The notes beneath the pieces are model-generated. The model was not told the DNA's origin. It ran no database searches and saw only the letters and a list, made by a program, of their open reading frames with translations. From Chitinophagaceae bacterium (lineage in GTDB: Bacteria > Bacteroidota > Bacteroidia > Chitinophagales > Chitinophagaceae): a stretch of DNA of 6,729 nucleotides. The stretch is from assembly GCA_947468255.1 (NCBI GenBank), contig CANIMM010000176.1:1-6729 (forward strand). Reading direction: 5' to 3'. Positions 6,651 to 6,729 of this stretch are shown here, one piece after another. A program made the position numbers and the translations under genes. Within the stretch, counting starts at the first letter, position 1, and every line of letters starts with the position of its first letter.

Positions 6651-6664
6651 GAATCTTCGGATTC
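6651..6664 (+). other. C(UUCG)G tetraloop hairpin downstream of boxA
   Basis: GAATC (6651-6655), TTCG (6656-6659), GATTC (6660-6664) form a perfect 5-bp stem capped by UUCG with the C-G closing pair, an exceptionally stable tetraloop in RNA. It lies 18 bases after the boxA-like element, like a boxA-boxB arrangement. An A-run follows rather than a T-run, so it is not a plus-strand intrinsic terminator. Confidence 0.65.
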
Positions 6665-6713
6665 AAAAAAGCAGACGTAGCAAACAATAATTAGAATTTG
6701 AATAATTAGTTTC

Positions 6714-6723
6714 TTCTTTGAAA
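6714..6723 (+). repeat. Second copy of the boxA core, just before the window end
   Basis: TTCTTTGAAA at 6714-6723 repeats exactly the core of the boxA-like element at 6623-6632, 91 bases downstream. Flanking bases differ. It would sit a few bases before the inferred mature 16S 5' end. Confidence 0.6.
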
Positions 6724-6729
6724 TTACAT

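Larger units (their letters stand above)
6487..6729 (+). other. Probable 5' leader of a 16S-23S-5S rRNA operon
   Basis: From P2 to the window end there is no substantial reading frame. Instead there is a boxA-like element (6622-6632), a C(UUCG)G hairpin (6651-6664), A/T-rich sequence with a 9-base direct repeat AATAATTAG (6686-6694 and 6701-6709), and a second boxA core at 6714-6723. This is the composition of a pre-16S leader. The 16S gene itself is not in the window: the universal AGAGTTTGATC start is absent, and I infer it lies just beyond base 6729. A different structured RNA downstream is the main alternative. Confidence 0.72.

Noticed and set aside
6487..6729. 16S rRNA gene start inside the window
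   Set aside because: The conserved AGAGTTTGATC near the 16S 5' end is not present, so only the leader can be claimed.
1..6729. A new defence, mobile or CRISPR-type system
   Set aside because: No spaced repeats, integrase, transposase, nuclease or toxin-antitoxin pattern is visible; all the genes are ordinary housekeeping or envelope families.

Overview
The window looks like a chromosomal segment from a Bacteroidota bacterium, most likely family Chitinophagaceae. The evidence is moderate-to-low GC, A/T-rich gene starts mostly without Shine-Dalgarno sequences, several TAnnTTTG-type -7 promoter boxes, a lemA-TPM-TPM gene cluster, and a secreted protein with a C-terminal DUF4476-like region. The species assignment is inference. 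I see no transposase, phage gene, CRISPR array or recognisable defence module.

Left part (1-1434, + strand): the last codons of a lemA-family gene are followed 5 bp later by a small cytoplasmic TPM-domain protein. After an 81-bp gap comes a secreted or membrane-anchored TPM-domain protein with a glycine-rich tail ending in GSW. These probably form one envelope-related operon. It ends at a strong A-tract/stem/T-tract terminator that also serves the convergent gene.

Middle (1462-5344): an 812-residue exported M1-family zinc aminopeptidase lies on the minus strand, with all catalytic motifs intact. It is divergent from a plus-strand gene for a 442-residue exported protein that has an N-terminal conserved region, a long low-complexity linker and a DUF4476-like C-terminus. 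The 115-bp gap between them holds a candidate promoter for each direction.

Right part (5393-6729): truA (tRNA pseudouridine 38-40 synthase) follows and has a probable terminator. The final 593 bp hold no convincing protein gene, but they are highly structured. There are two tandem promoters with the same architecture (TTG-N20-TAnCTTTG), each preceded by A/T-rich DNA and followed by a short A-rich-loop hairpin. Downstream are a boxA-like antitermination motif, a perfect C(UUCG)G hairpin and a second copy of the boxA core 6 bases before the window ends. The best reading is the promoter and leader region of a ribosomal RNA operon whose 16S gene starts just beyond the right edge. This region is the most interesting part of the window; the rest is ordinary housekeeping and envelope content.
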